IMG/VR virus record: IMGVR_UViG_3300041409_000610
Span: 91,348-155,347 of that record
From: a virus
Length of the DNA stretch: 64,000 bases
Reading direction: 5' to 3' (one strand)
Made by a program: the position numbers and the translations under genes. Position 1 is the stretch's first letter. Each line of letters starts with the position of its first letter. This document shows positions 22,737-30,425 of this stretch, in pieces. A model generated the notes under the pieces. The model was not told the DNA's origin, made no database searches, and saw only the letters and a program-made list of their open reading frames with translations.

Positions 22737-23506
22737 GCGCACTCTGGATCACCCTGGCGGCGGTGCTGTTCCTCGGCACTATCGTCGCTCACGAGGCCGG
22801 GCACTACGCGTCCATGCGCCGCGCGGGCGTCCGCATCCACTCGGCGGGGGTGGGCTTCCCCTTCCCGCCCACGTTCACCGTCTACCGGAAGAAGAACCCG
22901 GACGGCACGGTGACAAAGTTCCAGCTGTCCCCCTGGGTGCTCGGCGCCTTCGTGCGCGCCGACGAACGGGACGAGAAGCGGATCGACGAGCTGCCCTACC
23001 GGCAGTTCACTTGGATCATGGGCTCCGGCGTCGTGATCAACCTGGCGCTCGGCTTGGTTCTGCTCAGCCTCGCCGCGCTGACGATCGGCAACTGGACCGG
23101 CTGTCTGGCCTACCTCGCCGCCGCGACGCTGCTGTGGCTGGGACGTAAGCTCTTTGCGGCCTACGTGGTGCCGGTGCTCGGGATCCCTGCGCTCGGCCTG
23201 CTCATCTGGGGCACCGTCCTCGCCGTGATGGATCACAGCCAGATCGGCGTCGTGGGCACCGTCCGCCTGTTCAGCCTGGCGGACAACGCCTCCCTGGCGC
23301 TCGTGCTGGCCGGGTTGCTCTCGGTCTCGCTCGGCATCCTGAACATGATCCCGCTGTTCCCCTTCGACGGCGGGCGGATCTTCAGCCGGGTACTCAGCGC
23401 CGCCGGGCTCAGTCCCCGCGCGGTGCTGGCCTTCGAGGTGGCGACCTCGATACTGGCGGTCGGCACGATCGCCTTCACGCTGCTCACCGACGTCATCTTC
23501 GCCTGA
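22733..23506 (+). CDS. Intramembrane M50 (site-2-type) metalloprotease (257 aa)
   Basis: ATG 22733. First TM carries the zinc motif HEAGH (residues 20-24). A region like the family's beta insert follows (GVGFPFPPTFTVYRKKN), then further hydrophobic segments, and the third ligand motif LFPFDGGRIF (about residue 211), equivalent to the NPDG/LDGG box of S2P enzymes. All catalytic elements are present. Such enzymes cut membrane-bound substrates, often anti-sigma factors. A phage-encoded one could reprogram host envelope stress or sigma regulation; this is inference. Confidence 0.92.
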   Translation: MSALWITLAAVLFLGTIVAHEAGHYASMRRAGVRIHSAGVGFPFPPTFTVYRKKNPDGTVTKFQLSPWVLGAFVRADERDEKRIDELPYRQFTWIMGSGVVINLALGLVLLSLAALTIGNWTGCLAYLAAATLLWLGRKLFAAYVVPVLGIPALGLLIWGTVLAVMDHSQIGVVGTVRLFSLADNASLALVLAGLLSVSLGILNMIPLFPFDGGRIFSRVLSAAGLSPRAVLAFEVATSILAVGTIAFTLLTDVIFA

Positions 23507-23520
23507 CCCAGCCAGTAGGC

Positions 23521-23581
23521 TTGACCCACACTACCCACTCGGGTAGTGTGGGTCTTGTCAGTTCAAGGACCGCACCGGAGG
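23521..23581 (+). promoter_or_regulatory. Palindromic promoter plus leader (copy 14), 14-bp arms
   Basis: -35 TTGACC (23521-23526), 17-nt spacer, -10 TAGTGT (23544-23549). Perfect 14-bp arms 23523-23536 and 23541-23554, centre ACTC. Leader 23570-23581 within GACC...GGTC. Confidence 0.8.
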
Positions 23582-23586
23582 TCATC

Positions 23587-23901
23587 ATGGGAGCCCACTC
23601 CGACAGCTACATCCTCGGCCCGGCCTGGGCGGGGGACGGCAGCTCGCTCGAAGCGGCCATCAGCGCCACCGTGGCCATCGACGCCGCGAAGTTCTACGAC
23701 GTCAACGTCCGCGAGTTCAACTCCGCCGGGCACCACGCGGCCGAGCTGCCCAAGGGCCGCGTAGAGATCGCCTGGTACGGCAAGGAGGCCTGGACCCTGG
23801 AGTACGTCGAGAGCGAGACCGGCAAGTCGCTGGCCGCTGAGCAGGACTGGACCTTCGAGGTCCGCGACGAGTACGCGCTCGTCATCGTCTGGAAGGACTG
23901 A
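23587..23901 (+). CDS. Hypothetical protein (104 aa)
   Basis: ATG 23587 after the leader. Alpha/beta protein with a Trp/Tyr-rich strand region (VEIAWYGKEAWTLEYVESE). Function unknown. Leads an operon of membrane micro-proteins. Confidence 0.82.
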   Translation: MGAHSDSYILGPAWAGDGSSLEAAISATVAIDAAKFYDVNVREFNSAGHHAAELPKGRVEIAWYGKEAWTLEYVESETGKSLAAEQDWTFEVRDEYALVIVWKD

Positions 23902-23903
23902 TC

Positions 23904-24143
23904 ATGGACAAGACCCAGGCTGAAATCGAGGCCTCCGTCCGGCGTGAGGGGCGTGTGTTCGTGGCCATCGTGGTCACGTGGCTCGTGCTGTTCTTCGGCA
24001 GTCTCGCCGTGGTCTGCATCGGTGCGATCAACCAGAACGAGACGCTGGGCAATGTCGGGTTGTGGATCTTCGTCCCGACCACGCTGCTCGCGGTGATCGC
24101 CATCTTCGGCATGGCGTGCTCCGTCGCAGGATCGAGGTTGTGA
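23904..24143 (+). CDS. Two-TM membrane protein (79 aa)
   Basis: ATG 23904 after TGATCATG. Cytoplasmic helix (residues 1-16) followed by two hydrophobic segments (about 18-40 and 51-76). First of four consecutive small membrane proteins. Confidence 0.82.
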   Translation: MDKTQAEIEASVRREGRVFVAIVVTWLVLFFGSLAVVCIGAINQNETLGNVGLWIFVPTTLLAVIAIFGMACSVAGSRL

Positions 24144-24145
24144 TC

Positions 24146-24229
24146 ATGGACCCGTTGCCGGGCTTCTACGTCGAGATGTGGAAGCGCTACGCGCTGCTGT
24201 GGCTGTTCGTCAGAGCGGGGGTGCGCTGA
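24146..24229 (+). CDS. Membrane micro-protein (27 aa)
   Basis: ATG 24146 in a TGATCATG junction (GTG 24140 is also in frame). MDPLPGFYVEMWKRYALLWLFV is one short hydrophobic/aromatic helix with a basic end. Stop overlaps the next ATG. Confidence 0.55.
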   Translation: MDPLPGFYVEMWKRYALLWLFVRAGVR

Positions 24230-24333
24230 TGTACGCGATCGAGCTGAGCGACGACGGCTTCTGGACGCTGATGTGGGTCCTCGGAGCCCTGCTGTTCATC
24301 GTGGGCTGCATCCTCTTCGCGAAGGTGCGCTGA
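24229..24333 (+). CDS. Single-TM micro-protein (34 aa)
   Basis: ATG 24229 overlaps the previous TGA. One TM (LMWVLGALLFIVGCILFA) and a short basic tail AKVR. Stop overlaps the next ATG. Confidence 0.6.
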   Translation: MYAIELSDDGFWTLMWVLGALLFIVGCILFAKVR

Positions 24334-24512
24334 TGTTCTGGGAGTACTTCTGGATCATCCTCTGGCTCGCCACCGGCGTGTTCTTCTGGCTCGCCGCAGT
24401 ACTACGCGCAGCTCAGGATCGTTGGGCTGAGGTCATGCTCCTCGTGACGTTGGCCTCTGTGATCTCGGCAGGGTTCCTGGCTACCGGAGCCATCTACATC
24501 CTCGGGAGGTGA
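24333..24512 (+). CDS. Two-TM membrane protein (59 aa)
   Basis: ATG 24333 overlaps the previous TGA. Aromatic TM1 (FWEYFWIILWLATGVFFWLA), short loop with Arg/Asp, then TM2. Completes the four-gene membrane set. Confidence 0.75.
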   Translation: MFWEYFWIILWLATGVFFWLAAVLRAAQDRWAEVMLLVTLASVISAGFLATGAIYILGR

Positions 24513-24517
24513 TCCGC

Positions 24518-24766
24518 ATGTCCGTCTTCACCGTTGATGTCCACGTCGTCGAGCACAGCGCGATGAAGCGCCCGCCGGGCGCGCCGGACCAGCTCTGGGG
24601 CGGCCCGTGGTTCACCCCCGAGGTGCTCGTGGTCGAGGTCGAAGCCGAGAGCGCCTTCGAGGCCCGCCTGGTGGCCGCGCAGATGGGCCACTGCACCCAC
24701 GCCTTCGCCGATCCGTACGTGGTCGCCGCAAAGGTCCGATCTCAGTCCACCCCGCACACCGGCTGA
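24518..24766 (+). CDS. Hypothetical protein (82 aa)
   Basis: ATG 24518 chosen over GTG 24509 because GGGAGG is then nine bases away. Starts with a strand (SVFTVDVHVVEHSAMKRPPG), then EVLVVEVEAESAFEARLVAAQ, a strand-helix typical of small phage proteins. Function unknown. Confidence 0.78.
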   Translation: MSVFTVDVHVVEHSAMKRPPGAPDQLWGGPWFTPEVLVVEVEAESAFEARLVAAQMGHCTHAFADPYVVAAKVRSQSTPHTG

Positions 24767-24807
24767 CGCAGCGTTTCTTGCCCCCAGGGCGTAAGGAACG
24801 CTGCGTC
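24765..24807 (+). terminator. Long hairpin
   Basis: 11-bp perfect stem (24765-24775 with 24797-24807), extended inward by CTTGCCC/GGGCGTAAG-type pairing. No T tract. Lies between 24518 and 24837. Confidence 0.55.
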
Positions 24808-24836
24808 GCTGTCAACGTTCAGCAAGGAGAGATCCG

Positions 24837-25208
24837 ATGATCGAACCCGAAACTGTCACCTGGCCCGAGGGCTGGGTGGTGTCACGGGAGAAGAACGCCA
24901 GCAACAATCTCTTCTCCGTGCGCGTCGACCTGAACAACTACGGCATCTACCAGTCCGGCGGCAACGAGAAGCTCTGGTACGTCGTCCAGTACTGGCTCGG
25001 CTCGCCGGAGGAACACGACACCGACATCACCGGTCAGTGCACCACGCTGGAGGGGGCCGTCGAGTGCCTGAAGACCTGGCTGGCGGGTGGCTACGTGCCC
25101 GATGGGGACGAGATCGTCGTGCGCGTCGGCGAGAAGAGCACCGGCTACATGCCGATCTTCCACAACCGCAGGGGCGAGAAGTACGTCGCGATCTCGGAGG
25201 TGATCTGA
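24837..25208 (+). CDS. Hypothetical protein (123 aa)
   Basis: ATG 24837 with AAGGAGA upstream. Beta-rich start, then helix LEGAVECLKTWLAGG and DGDEIVVRVGEKSTGYMPIF. Function unknown. Confidence 0.82.
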   Translation: MIEPETVTWPEGWVVSREKNASNNLFSVRVDLNNYGIYQSGGNEKLWYVVQYWLGSPEEHDTDITGQCTTLEGAVECLKTWLAGGYVPDGDEIVVRVGEKSTGYMPIFHNRRGEKYVAISEVI

Positions 25209-25210
25209 TC

Positions 25211-25510
25211 ATGGGCCGCAGCGTCGCGAACCCCCGGGGTCCGATCATCTCCGCACTCCGGCGTGTAGCCGAGCTGGCCCAGCGGGCCGGGAAGGAGCGT
25301 ACGAGCGCCTGGTTGCGCGCGTGTGCCGAAGTCGTGGAGGCCGAGGGGTACGACGCCCCGTGGCCCGTGGCGCCCGCGTACAAGGGCCCTGTGGTCCACA
25401 TCGAGGACCCGCAGAGCGACCTGCTCAGCATGGGATACATCGAGCTGGAAGACCTCGCCCGCGCGATCGCCAACGAACAGGCTCGCCGCAAGTGGCAGGA
25501 GAAGGGCTGA
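25211..25510 (+). CDS. Hypothetical protein (99 aa)
   Basis: ATG 25211 after TGATCATG. Helical N-terminal half (PIISALRRVAELAQRAGKER), acidic middle. Function unknown. Confidence 0.8.
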   Translation: MGRSVANPRGPIISALRRVAELAQRAGKERTSAWLRACAEVVEAEGYDAPWPVAPAYKGPVVHIEDPQSDLLSMGYIELEDLARAIANEQARRKWQEKG

Positions 25511-25725
25511 TGGCCACCTGCGCACTCATGCTCTGCGGCGTCCGGTGCTCGTGCGCGGGCACCAACTCGTCCCACCCGACCGTCGAGGACCAGCACGAGC
25601 AGCTGGTCGAGGACCTGATGGCGGGCGGGCTGTCCCGCAGGCACGCGAGCATCGCGGCCGTGACCGTCAAGGCCAGCTACTTCATCGAGCGCAAGGAGCG
25701 GCCGCACCCGCGCCGCCGCGTTTGA
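25510..25725 (+). CDS. Small Cys/His protein (71 aa)
   Basis: ATG 25510 overlaps the previous TGA. CALMLCGVRCSC at the start, helical middle (QLVEDLMAGGLSRRHASIAA), basic tail HPRRRV. Its TGA (25723-25725) sits in the -35 region of promoter copy 15. Confidence 0.75.
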   Translation: MATCALMLCGVRCSCAGTNSSHPTVEDQHEQLVEDLMAGGLSRRHASIAAVTVKASYFIERKERPHPRRRV

Positions 25726-25777
25726 CCGACACTACTCGATCGAGTAGTGTCGACTCGCAACATCCTGCATCGGAAGG
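25722..25777 (+). promoter_or_regulatory. Palindromic promoter plus diverged leader (copy 15)
   Basis: -35 TTGACC (25722-25727), 17-nt spacer, -10 TAGTGT (25745-25750). Perfect 26-bp palindrome 25727-25752 with core CTACTC/GAGTAG rather than CTACCC/GGGTAG, a compensated change on both arms. Leader diverged: CTGCATCGGAAGG (25765-25777). Confidence 0.75.
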
Positions 25778-25784
25778 AATCCCC

Positions 25785-26474
25785 GTGATCCGTGACCTGT
25801 TCTTCAACGTCCCCGACGCCGACGCGGCCGCCAAGCTGGTCAAGCTCGGCGAGATCGAGGGCTGGACCGTCGGCTCCGTCTTCAACTACGCCAAGGGCGA
25901 GCCGTTCTCCGAGGCCGACGACCCGCTGTCCGTCGCCGACCCCTACATCCCCGAGGAGACCTACTCGTCGGTCACCCTGCACAAGCCGGACTTCGACTAC
26001 GACGAGATCCAGGCCGTGCACGAGAAGGCCGACGAGCTGGCCAAGCAGGTCGGCGGGGAGTGCACCGGCGGCGGCTGCGCCATCGGCGAGATCGACATCG
26101 AGCCTGCCGTGGACGTCATCCCGTTCGAGGAGGACGCCCAGCCGATCGTCGACTACATCGTCTCCCAGGTCGGCTCGCTGGAAGGCGGCATGCGGGACCA
26201 GGCGATGGAGATCCGCGCGCTGCTCCTCGCGGCAGGCTGGACGCCGCCGCCCGCCGTCTACCTGGAGGGGGACGACATCCCCAGCCACCTGCCGATGATC
26301 GACCACCACGGCGAGGTCGAGGACGACTACAAGGAGTACGACCCGGGCGAGGTCCACACCGCGAACTACGACGTCGTCCACATGAACATCGACTACGACG
26401 CCGCCGTGACGCGGGCGCGCAAGGAGCGCGGGGTCAAGAACCCTCGCGCGCACCTCGCCGACGAGAAGGACTGA
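25785..26474 (+). CDS. Acidic hypothetical protein (229 aa)
   Basis: GTG 25785. Acidic alpha/beta protein. Starts with a strand-helix (RDLFFNVPDADAAAKLVKLG) and contains CTGGGC near residue 94. The C-terminal part is His/Asp-rich (MIDHHGEVEDDYKEYD). No domain recognised. Confidence 0.85.
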   Translation: MIRDLFFNVPDADAAAKLVKLGEIEGWTVGSVFNYAKGEPFSEADDPLSVADPYIPEETYSSVTLHKPDFDYDEIQAVHEKADELAKQVGGECTGGGCAIGEIDIEPAVDVIPFEEDAQPIVDYIVSQVGSLEGGMRDQAMEIRALLLAAGWTPPPAVYLEGDDIPSHLPMIDHHGEVEDDYKEYDPGEVHTANYDVVHMNIDYDAAVTRARKERGVKNPRAHLADEKD

Positions 26475-26476
26475 TC

Positions 26477-26932
26477 ATGGGCTGGCTCGACAAGATCACT
26501 GACGCCCTCTTCGACCGCAGGGTCACCAAGCCGATCTCCTACGGTGGCGGCCTAACCCGGCTGCCGGACGAGAACCCCGCGTCCGGCATGACCTACGGCC
26601 ACGACGGCTGGATCACGTTCGACGCCTGGGCCGCGAGCAGGTGGGAGAACTACGAGGTCGGGCGCCTGCACTGCCAGCTCACGCCGAACACCGGGCAGGT
26701 GTGCCCGTACTGCTACGCCGTGTACCTGGAAGAGCAGTCGGCCTTCATGGCGGCCAACCACGACGACTCCGGCGCGCGCAAGCGCTGGGCCGTCGGTGTG
26801 GAGGAGCAGCGTCGCATGCGGGACGCTCTCGTCGCCTGCCGGTGCGAGATGCAGCTGCGCGCGGCCGACGCGGCCGAGATCGTCGAGCACCTGAACCGGC
26901 GGTACTTCCCTCTCCGGGCCGAGTCGCTGTAA
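26477..26932 (+). CDS. Hypothetical protein with CPYC and CRC motifs (151 aa)
   Basis: ATG 26477 after TGATCATG. Contains HC..., CPYCYAVYLEEQ (about residue 75) and CRCEMQ (about residue 118), possibly one zinc site, with a helical C-terminus. Function unknown. Confidence 0.82.
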   Translation: MGWLDKITDALFDRRVTKPISYGGGLTRLPDENPASGMTYGHDGWITFDAWAASRWENYEVGRLHCQLTPNTGQVCPYCYAVYLEEQSAFMAANHDDSGARKRWAVGVEEQRRMRDALVACRCEMQLRAADAAEIVEHLNRRYFPLRAESL

Positions 26933-26939
26933 GACGGGG

Positions 26940-26996
26940 TTGCCCCACACTACTCGATCGGGTAGTGTGGGGTCATCACCGAGACCGCACTGGAGG
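26940..26996 (+). promoter_or_regulatory. Palindromic promoter plus leader (copy 16)
   Basis: -35 TTGCCC (26940-26945), 17-nt spacer, -10 TAGTGT (26963-26968). 30-bp palindrome 26943-26972 with one mismatch. Leader 26985-26996 within GACC...GGTC. Confidence 0.78.
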
Positions 26997-27001
26997 TCAG
27001 C

Positions 27002-27583
27002 ATGGCGCTCCCCGAGTACCGCCTCTCCCCGACCAACCGCAACGCCCGCGAGGTGGCGCGGCAGATGGTCCCGCAGATGGACATGAACCCGCCCTACCAG
27101 CGCGACCACGTCTGGACCGTTGGCCAGCGCCGTGAGCTGGTGCGGTCCTGGATCATGGGCGTCCCGGTCGGCATCGTGATCATCAACCTGCGCGACAACC
27201 CCGGCTGGAAGAAGACGACCGGCGACGTCTACGAGCGCGAGGACGCGATCGTCTACGGCTGCGTGGACGGCAAGCAGCGCATCGAGACCGCGCGCTGGTG
27301 GTTCGAGAACCAGCTCACCGTCCCGGCCGACTGGTTCGACCCGGAGCACGTCGAGCAGACCATCGACTTCGGCGGCGCGCAGACCGGGCAGAAGTGGGTC
27401 AAGTACAGCTGGCTCACGCTGCCGATGCAGCGCCACCAGGGCCACGGGTTCCAGTTGCCGATGGTCGAGGCGCAGCTGCCCAGCCCGGAGTCCGAGGCCG
27501 AGCTGTTCCTGCTCGTCAACGGCGGCGGCACGGCGCAGGAGCCCGGCGTCATGGAGCGTGCGCGGAAGCTGGCGGGCCGATGA
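27002..27583 (+). CDS. DUF262 (GmrSD N-terminal / ParB-like) protein (193 aa)
   Basis: ATG 27002 after the leader. YQRDHVWTVGQRRELVRSWIMG (about residues 31-52) followed by VPVGIVIINL and, near residue 86, CVDGKQRIETARWWF matches the DUF262 pattern (QR..W....R..L..S...G.P; DG.QR...). In GmrSD-type enzymes this domain hydrolyses NTPs; stand-alone phage forms are uncharacterised. Shorter than bacterial GmrS proteins and lacks the DUF1524 nuclease half. Confidence 0.85.
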   Translation: MALPEYRLSPTNRNAREVARQMVPQMDMNPPYQRDHVWTVGQRRELVRSWIMGVPVGIVIINLRDNPGWKKTTGDVYEREDAIVYGCVDGKQRIETARWWFENQLTVPADWFDPEHVEQTIDFGGAQTGQKWVKYSWLTLPMQRHQGHGFQLPMVEAQLPSPESEAELFLLVNGGGTAQEPGVMERARKLAGR

Positions 27584-27843
27584 ACATCACCGACACCCAC
27601 GTGTCCGCCAACAACCCGTTCATCAGTCACCAGGGCCCGCGCGACGTCTGCCAGTTCCACGACTGCATCGCTCGTCGGGTGCGCTACGTGATCCTGATCG
27701 AGACCGAGGCGCCGTCTGCCGACGTGGCTCGACTTCAGAGGTGGCTGCCCACGGCCACAGAGCGGGAACTGCACATCGCCAGGCTCGTGGCGCGCGAGCG
27801 AGACCAGTTCTGGGCCGAGACCCTGCTGGAGGACAAAGAATGA
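27580..27843 (+). CDS. Hypothetical protein (87 aa)
   Basis: ATG 27580, four-base overlap. Helical C-terminal half (ATERELHIARLVARERDQFW), with CQFHDC near residue 24. Function unknown; coupled to the DUF262 gene. Confidence 0.78.
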   Translation: MNITDTHVSANNPFISHQGPRDVCQFHDCIARRVRYVILIETEAPSADVARLQRWLPTATERELHIARLVARERDQFWAETLLEDKE

Positions 27844-28022
27844 CCGCGACCGCACGGCGCCGGGTCCGAGCTGCGCTCTACGTCGTCTTCAGCGTGTCGC
27901 TGGCGACGACCGCCCTGACCCTGTTCCTGGGCGGCTCGGCCGCGATCGGCGTACCCACCGCCTTGCTGGCCGTTGTGCTCGGTGGCCTGCTGAACAACGG
28001 CTATCCCTGGAGGAAGAGCTGA
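27840..28022 (+). CDS. Two-TM membrane protein (60 aa)
   Basis: ATG 27840, four-base overlap. Basic start (TARRRVRA), then two TM segments (about residues 11-30 and 34-52). Function unknown. Confidence 0.78.
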   Translation: MTATARRRVRAALYVVFSVSLATTALTLFLGGSAAIGVPTALLAVVLGGLLNNGYPWRKS

Positions 28023-28237
28023 TGGGCATGTGGGACGGCTTCGATGAGCCAGCCTGGGCCCGGCGGAAGCCGGGTCACCGGCCGTGGTGGCAGCGGCTGC
28101 ACGTCTACCTCACGGGCAACGACCCGTGGAACAAGCCGCCGAAGCCGCCCGCAAGCGGCGGTGGTGGCGCACTGGATCCGAACACCCAGCTGGCGGTCAA
28201 CATCGCCATCGCAGGAGCAGTGGCAGGCGGTAACTGA
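28022..28237 (+). CDS. Small protein with Trp-rich start and hydrophobic end (71 aa)
   Basis: ATG 28022 overlaps the previous TGA. WDGFDEPAWARRKPGHRPWW, a Pro/Gly linker and an Ala-rich hydrophobic C-terminus (LAVNIAIAGAVAGG) that may touch the membrane. Function unknown. Confidence 0.72.
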   Translation: MGMWDGFDEPAWARRKPGHRPWWQRLHVYLTGNDPWNKPPKPPASGGGGALDPNTQLAVNIAIAGAVAGGN

Positions 28238-28722
28238 TGTCGATCCCCTACGGCCAGTTCGTCGGCATGCCCGTGCAGCAGCCACTCAACAACGGCTATG
28301 AGCGCTGGCAGCTGGTGCACCTCGATTGCCCGCGCCCTGGAGAGCACGCCGTGCTCGGCGAGTCCGTCGCCTTCCTGCCGCTGAACCAGCTGATCGAGGC
28401 GGCCGACGAGCACTGGGCAGCCTGCCACCAGACGGGGCGGCTCCCGCGCATCCCGGACGGCAAGTACCACTTCCGGCGAGAGCCGCCGAAGTTCATCCGG
28501 ATGCCCGCCTTCGGCTCGGAGTGGTTCCTGATGGGGATGTCCGGCGATCTCCCTCTCGGCGCCGAGGTCGAGGTCGCGCGCTTCAGCGACCCGGACAAGT
28601 CGCGGGTGCTGATCACCGAGGAGGTGGCCGAGCGCGTGGTCAAGCACCGAGCGAACAGCTACCTCGGGCCCGGCGAGACGCGCTTCGTCCTGGTGCGCTT
28701 CGAGCCGTTGGTGGAGCAGTGA
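28237..28722 (+). CDS. Hypothetical protein (161 aa)
   Basis: ATG 28237 overlaps the previous TGA. Mixed alpha/beta (KFIRMPAFGSEWFLMGMSGD; EVEVARFSDPDKSRVLITEE). Function unknown. Confidence 0.82.
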   Translation: MSIPYGQFVGMPVQQPLNNGYERWQLVHLDCPRPGEHAVLGESVAFLPLNQLIEAADEHWAACHQTGRLPRIPDGKYHFRREPPKFIRMPAFGSEWFLMGMSGDLPLGAEVEVARFSDPDKSRVLITEEVAERVVKHRANSYLGPGETRFVLVRFEPLVEQ

Positions 28723-29072
28723 CGCCGCCTCCACGCCGCGAGTGGGCGATCAGCCATCTGCGTCCGGGGATGTTCATCTACCACGGAGGCTGGTGGCTGC
28801 TGCTGGCGCGCCCGGTACGAGATGGGCGATCCTCGTGGCCGATTGCGCACGTGATCGGCGCTGAGGGACAGGTCCGACACAACTTCCGGCTGCGCGCTCT
28901 CACGGTGCCGGTCACCTTCGAGCGCCCGGACAGCTTCTCCGTGGAGTCGGTCAGGGACCGCATCGCTCGACGACGGAAGCGCATCGAGCTGTGGGAAGGG
29001 GAGATCTCCGATCTTCAGGCCCTCCAGCAGCTCCTGGAGCAGACCGACAACATCACACCGAAGGAGAAATGA
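28719..29072 (+). CDS. Hypothetical protein with C-terminal coiled coil (117 aa)
   Basis: GTG 28719, four-base overlap. Beta-rich N-terminal half (ISHLRPGMFIYHGGWWLLLA) then a long helix (SVRDRIARRRKRIELWEGEI). Function unknown. Confidence 0.8.
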   Translation: MTPPPRREWAISHLRPGMFIYHGGWWLLLARPVRDGRSSWPIAHVIGAEGQVRHNFRLRALTVPVTFERPDSFSVESVRDRIARRRKRIELWEGEISDLQALQQLLEQTDNITPKEK

Positions 29073-29074
29073 CC

Positions 29075-29554
29075 ATGGGCACACGAGCGGACTTCTACGT
29101 GGGGCGCGGCCGCAAGGCTGAGTGGCTGGGCTCCATCACCTGGGACGGCTACCCGGCCGGGATCGACGACGCCGTCTTCTTCCCGACGACCGAGCACGAG
29201 TACCGCACGGCCGTGACGGCGTTCTTCGCCGCGCGCGACGACGTCACGCGGCCGACCGAGCCGTGGCCCTGGCCGTGGGAGAACTCGGGCACGACGGACT
29301 ACGCCTACGCGTACGAGAACGGCAAGGTCTTCGCGTCCAGCTTCGGGCACGCCTGGTTCGAGGTGGACCCGAACGCCGAGTGCTACGGCGAGCCGGAGGA
29401 GCGCGAGGACGAGGAGAAGATGGTCTTCCCGGACATGTCCTCGCGCATGGGCTCGACGAACCACATCATGCGCAAGTCCGGGCTGATCACCGTGGCCACG
29501 GACCAGGAGGGCAACTCGTCGGTCCTGACCTCGAAGGACTGGCCGGAGGACTGA
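29075..29554 (+). CDS. MGTRADFY-family actinophage protein (159 aa)
   Basis: ATG 29075 with AAGGAG eight bases upstream (ATG 29069 is too close to it). MGTRADFYVGRGRKAEWLGS starts a family I know to be widespread in actinobacteriophages; aromatic-rich core (PWPWPWENSGTTDYAYAYEN). Function unknown. Confidence 0.9.
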   Translation: MGTRADFYVGRGRKAEWLGSITWDGYPAGIDDAVFFPTTEHEYRTAVTAFFAARDDVTRPTEPWPWPWENSGTTDYAYAYENGKVFASSFGHAWFEVDPNAECYGEPEEREDEEKMVFPDMSSRMGSTNHIMRKSGLITVATDQEGNSSVLTSKDWPED

Positions 29555-29557
29555 GCG

Positions 29558-29725
29558 GTGGGCGGCTTCGAGTACGGCATCCGCTACCCCGACCAGGCCC
29601 CGAACCAGACCCTGGGGCCCTTTCCCACCGAAGAGCGGGCCCGCCACTGGGTGGCCCAGAACAGCGAGCGGATCCTGATGCGGCGCCCTGCCGGGACCGA
29701 CGATCACTGGAGGAACGCGCCATGA
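29558..29725 (+). CDS. Small hypothetical protein (55 aa)
   Basis: GTG 29558 soon after the previous stop. FEYGIRYPDQAPNQTLGPFP followed by helix ERARHWVAQNSERIL; such FxYG..Y..G pieces occur in small actinophage proteins. Stop overlaps the next ATG (ATGA). Confidence 0.65.
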   Translation: MGGFEYGIRYPDQAPNQTLGPFPTEERARHWVAQNSERILMRRPAGTDDHWRNAP

Positions 29726-29826
29726 GACGACTGTGGAAGACCGTGCTGTCTGTGCTGCACCCGGACCAGTGCACGATCTGCGGCGGCTGGCCGGATGGCC
29801 ACATCGGGAAGTGCCCGCGCCGCTGA
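29722..29826 (+). CDS. Zinc-knuckle micro-protein (34 aa)
   Basis: ATG 29722. Basic helix MRRLWKTVLSVLHPDQ then CTICGGWPDGHIGKC, a compact CxxC-H-C knuckle. Function unknown. Confidence 0.65.
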   Translation: MRRLWKTVLSVLHPDQCTICGGWPDGHIGKCPRR

Positions 29827-29834
29827 TTTCCTGC

Positions 29835-29878
29835 GGTCCGGCGGCCTTATGCACCTCAACTGGTGAAGCCGCCGGACC
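29835..29878 (+). terminator. Two-tier hairpin before gene 29890
   Basis: GGTCCGGCGGC (29835-29845) pairs with GCCGCCGGACC (29868-29878); inside, CACC-TCAACT-GGTG (29852-29865). The AAGGAG of the next gene follows at once, so it may be an attenuator as well as a terminator. Confidence 0.55.
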
Positions 29879-29889
29879 AAGGAGATCAG

Positions 29890-30255
29890 ATGACTGCACT
29901 GGGTGATCACGCCATCGCCGAGTTGACCGCGATCAACGCGCCGGATGTGATCAAGACGCCGCTGATCACCATCGTCGGCAACTTCGCCGACGTCCCGAAC
30001 CCCGAGACGAACTGGCCGCTCATGCGGACTTACCTGGAGAAGCTGCTGGCCTTCAGCCCCCTGACGCCGCTGACGAACAACCCGGCGGAGTGGGTCAGCC
30101 AGTTCACCCTCGTCGGCGAGATCGCGATCTGGCAGTCGACGCGCTGGCCGGACGCCTGGTCCAAGGACCCGAGCCACAACAACTACTTCCTGATCTCGGA
30201 GCTGAGCGCGGACGGTACGCTCCAGCTCCACCCGACCGTTCCCTTTACCCCGTAG
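29890..30255 (+). CDS. Hypothetical protein (121 aa)
   Basis: ATG 29890 with AAGGAG upstream. Helical/mixed, Trp-rich (NWPLMRTYLEKLLAFSPLTP; EIAIWQSTRWPDAW). Function unknown. Confidence 0.8.
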   Translation: MTALGDHAIAELTAINAPDVIKTPLITIVGNFADVPNPETNWPLMRTYLEKLLAFSPLTPLTNNPAEWVSQFTLVGEIAIWQSTRWPDAWSKDPSHNNYFLISELSADGTLQLHPTVPFTP

Positions 30256-30262
30256 GAGATCC

Positions 30263-30358
30263 ATGTCTTCGACTGGGCTGCGCATCGCGCGCGCCTTCGT
30301 CGGCAGCGCCGCCGCCATCGTGTTCCTCACGCTCGCGGCGGCGTACTGCTTTCTGTAA
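30263..30358 (+). CDS. Single-TM micro-protein (31 aa)
   Basis: ATG 30263, with TAGGAGA upstream. TGLRIARAFVGSAAAIVFLT continues as an Ala/Leu helix, one TM with a basic cytoplasmic end. Function unknown. Confidence 0.6.
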   Translation: MSSTGLRIARAFVGSAAAIVFLTLAAAYCFL

Positions 30359-30362
30359 CCGG

Positions 30363-30418
30363 TTGACCCTACCCTTCTGGGTAGGGTAACCTGGAGGCTC
30401 ACCCGACCGCACTGGAGG
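30363..30418 (+). promoter_or_regulatory. Palindromic promoter plus leader (copy 17)
   Basis: -35 TTGACC (30363-30368), -10 TAACCT (30387-30392, 18-nt spacer). Inverted repeat ACCCTACCC-TTCT-GGGTAGGGT (30366-30387). Leader 30407-30418 within GACC...GGTC. Confidence 0.75.
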
Positions 30419-30425
30419 TCCGATC

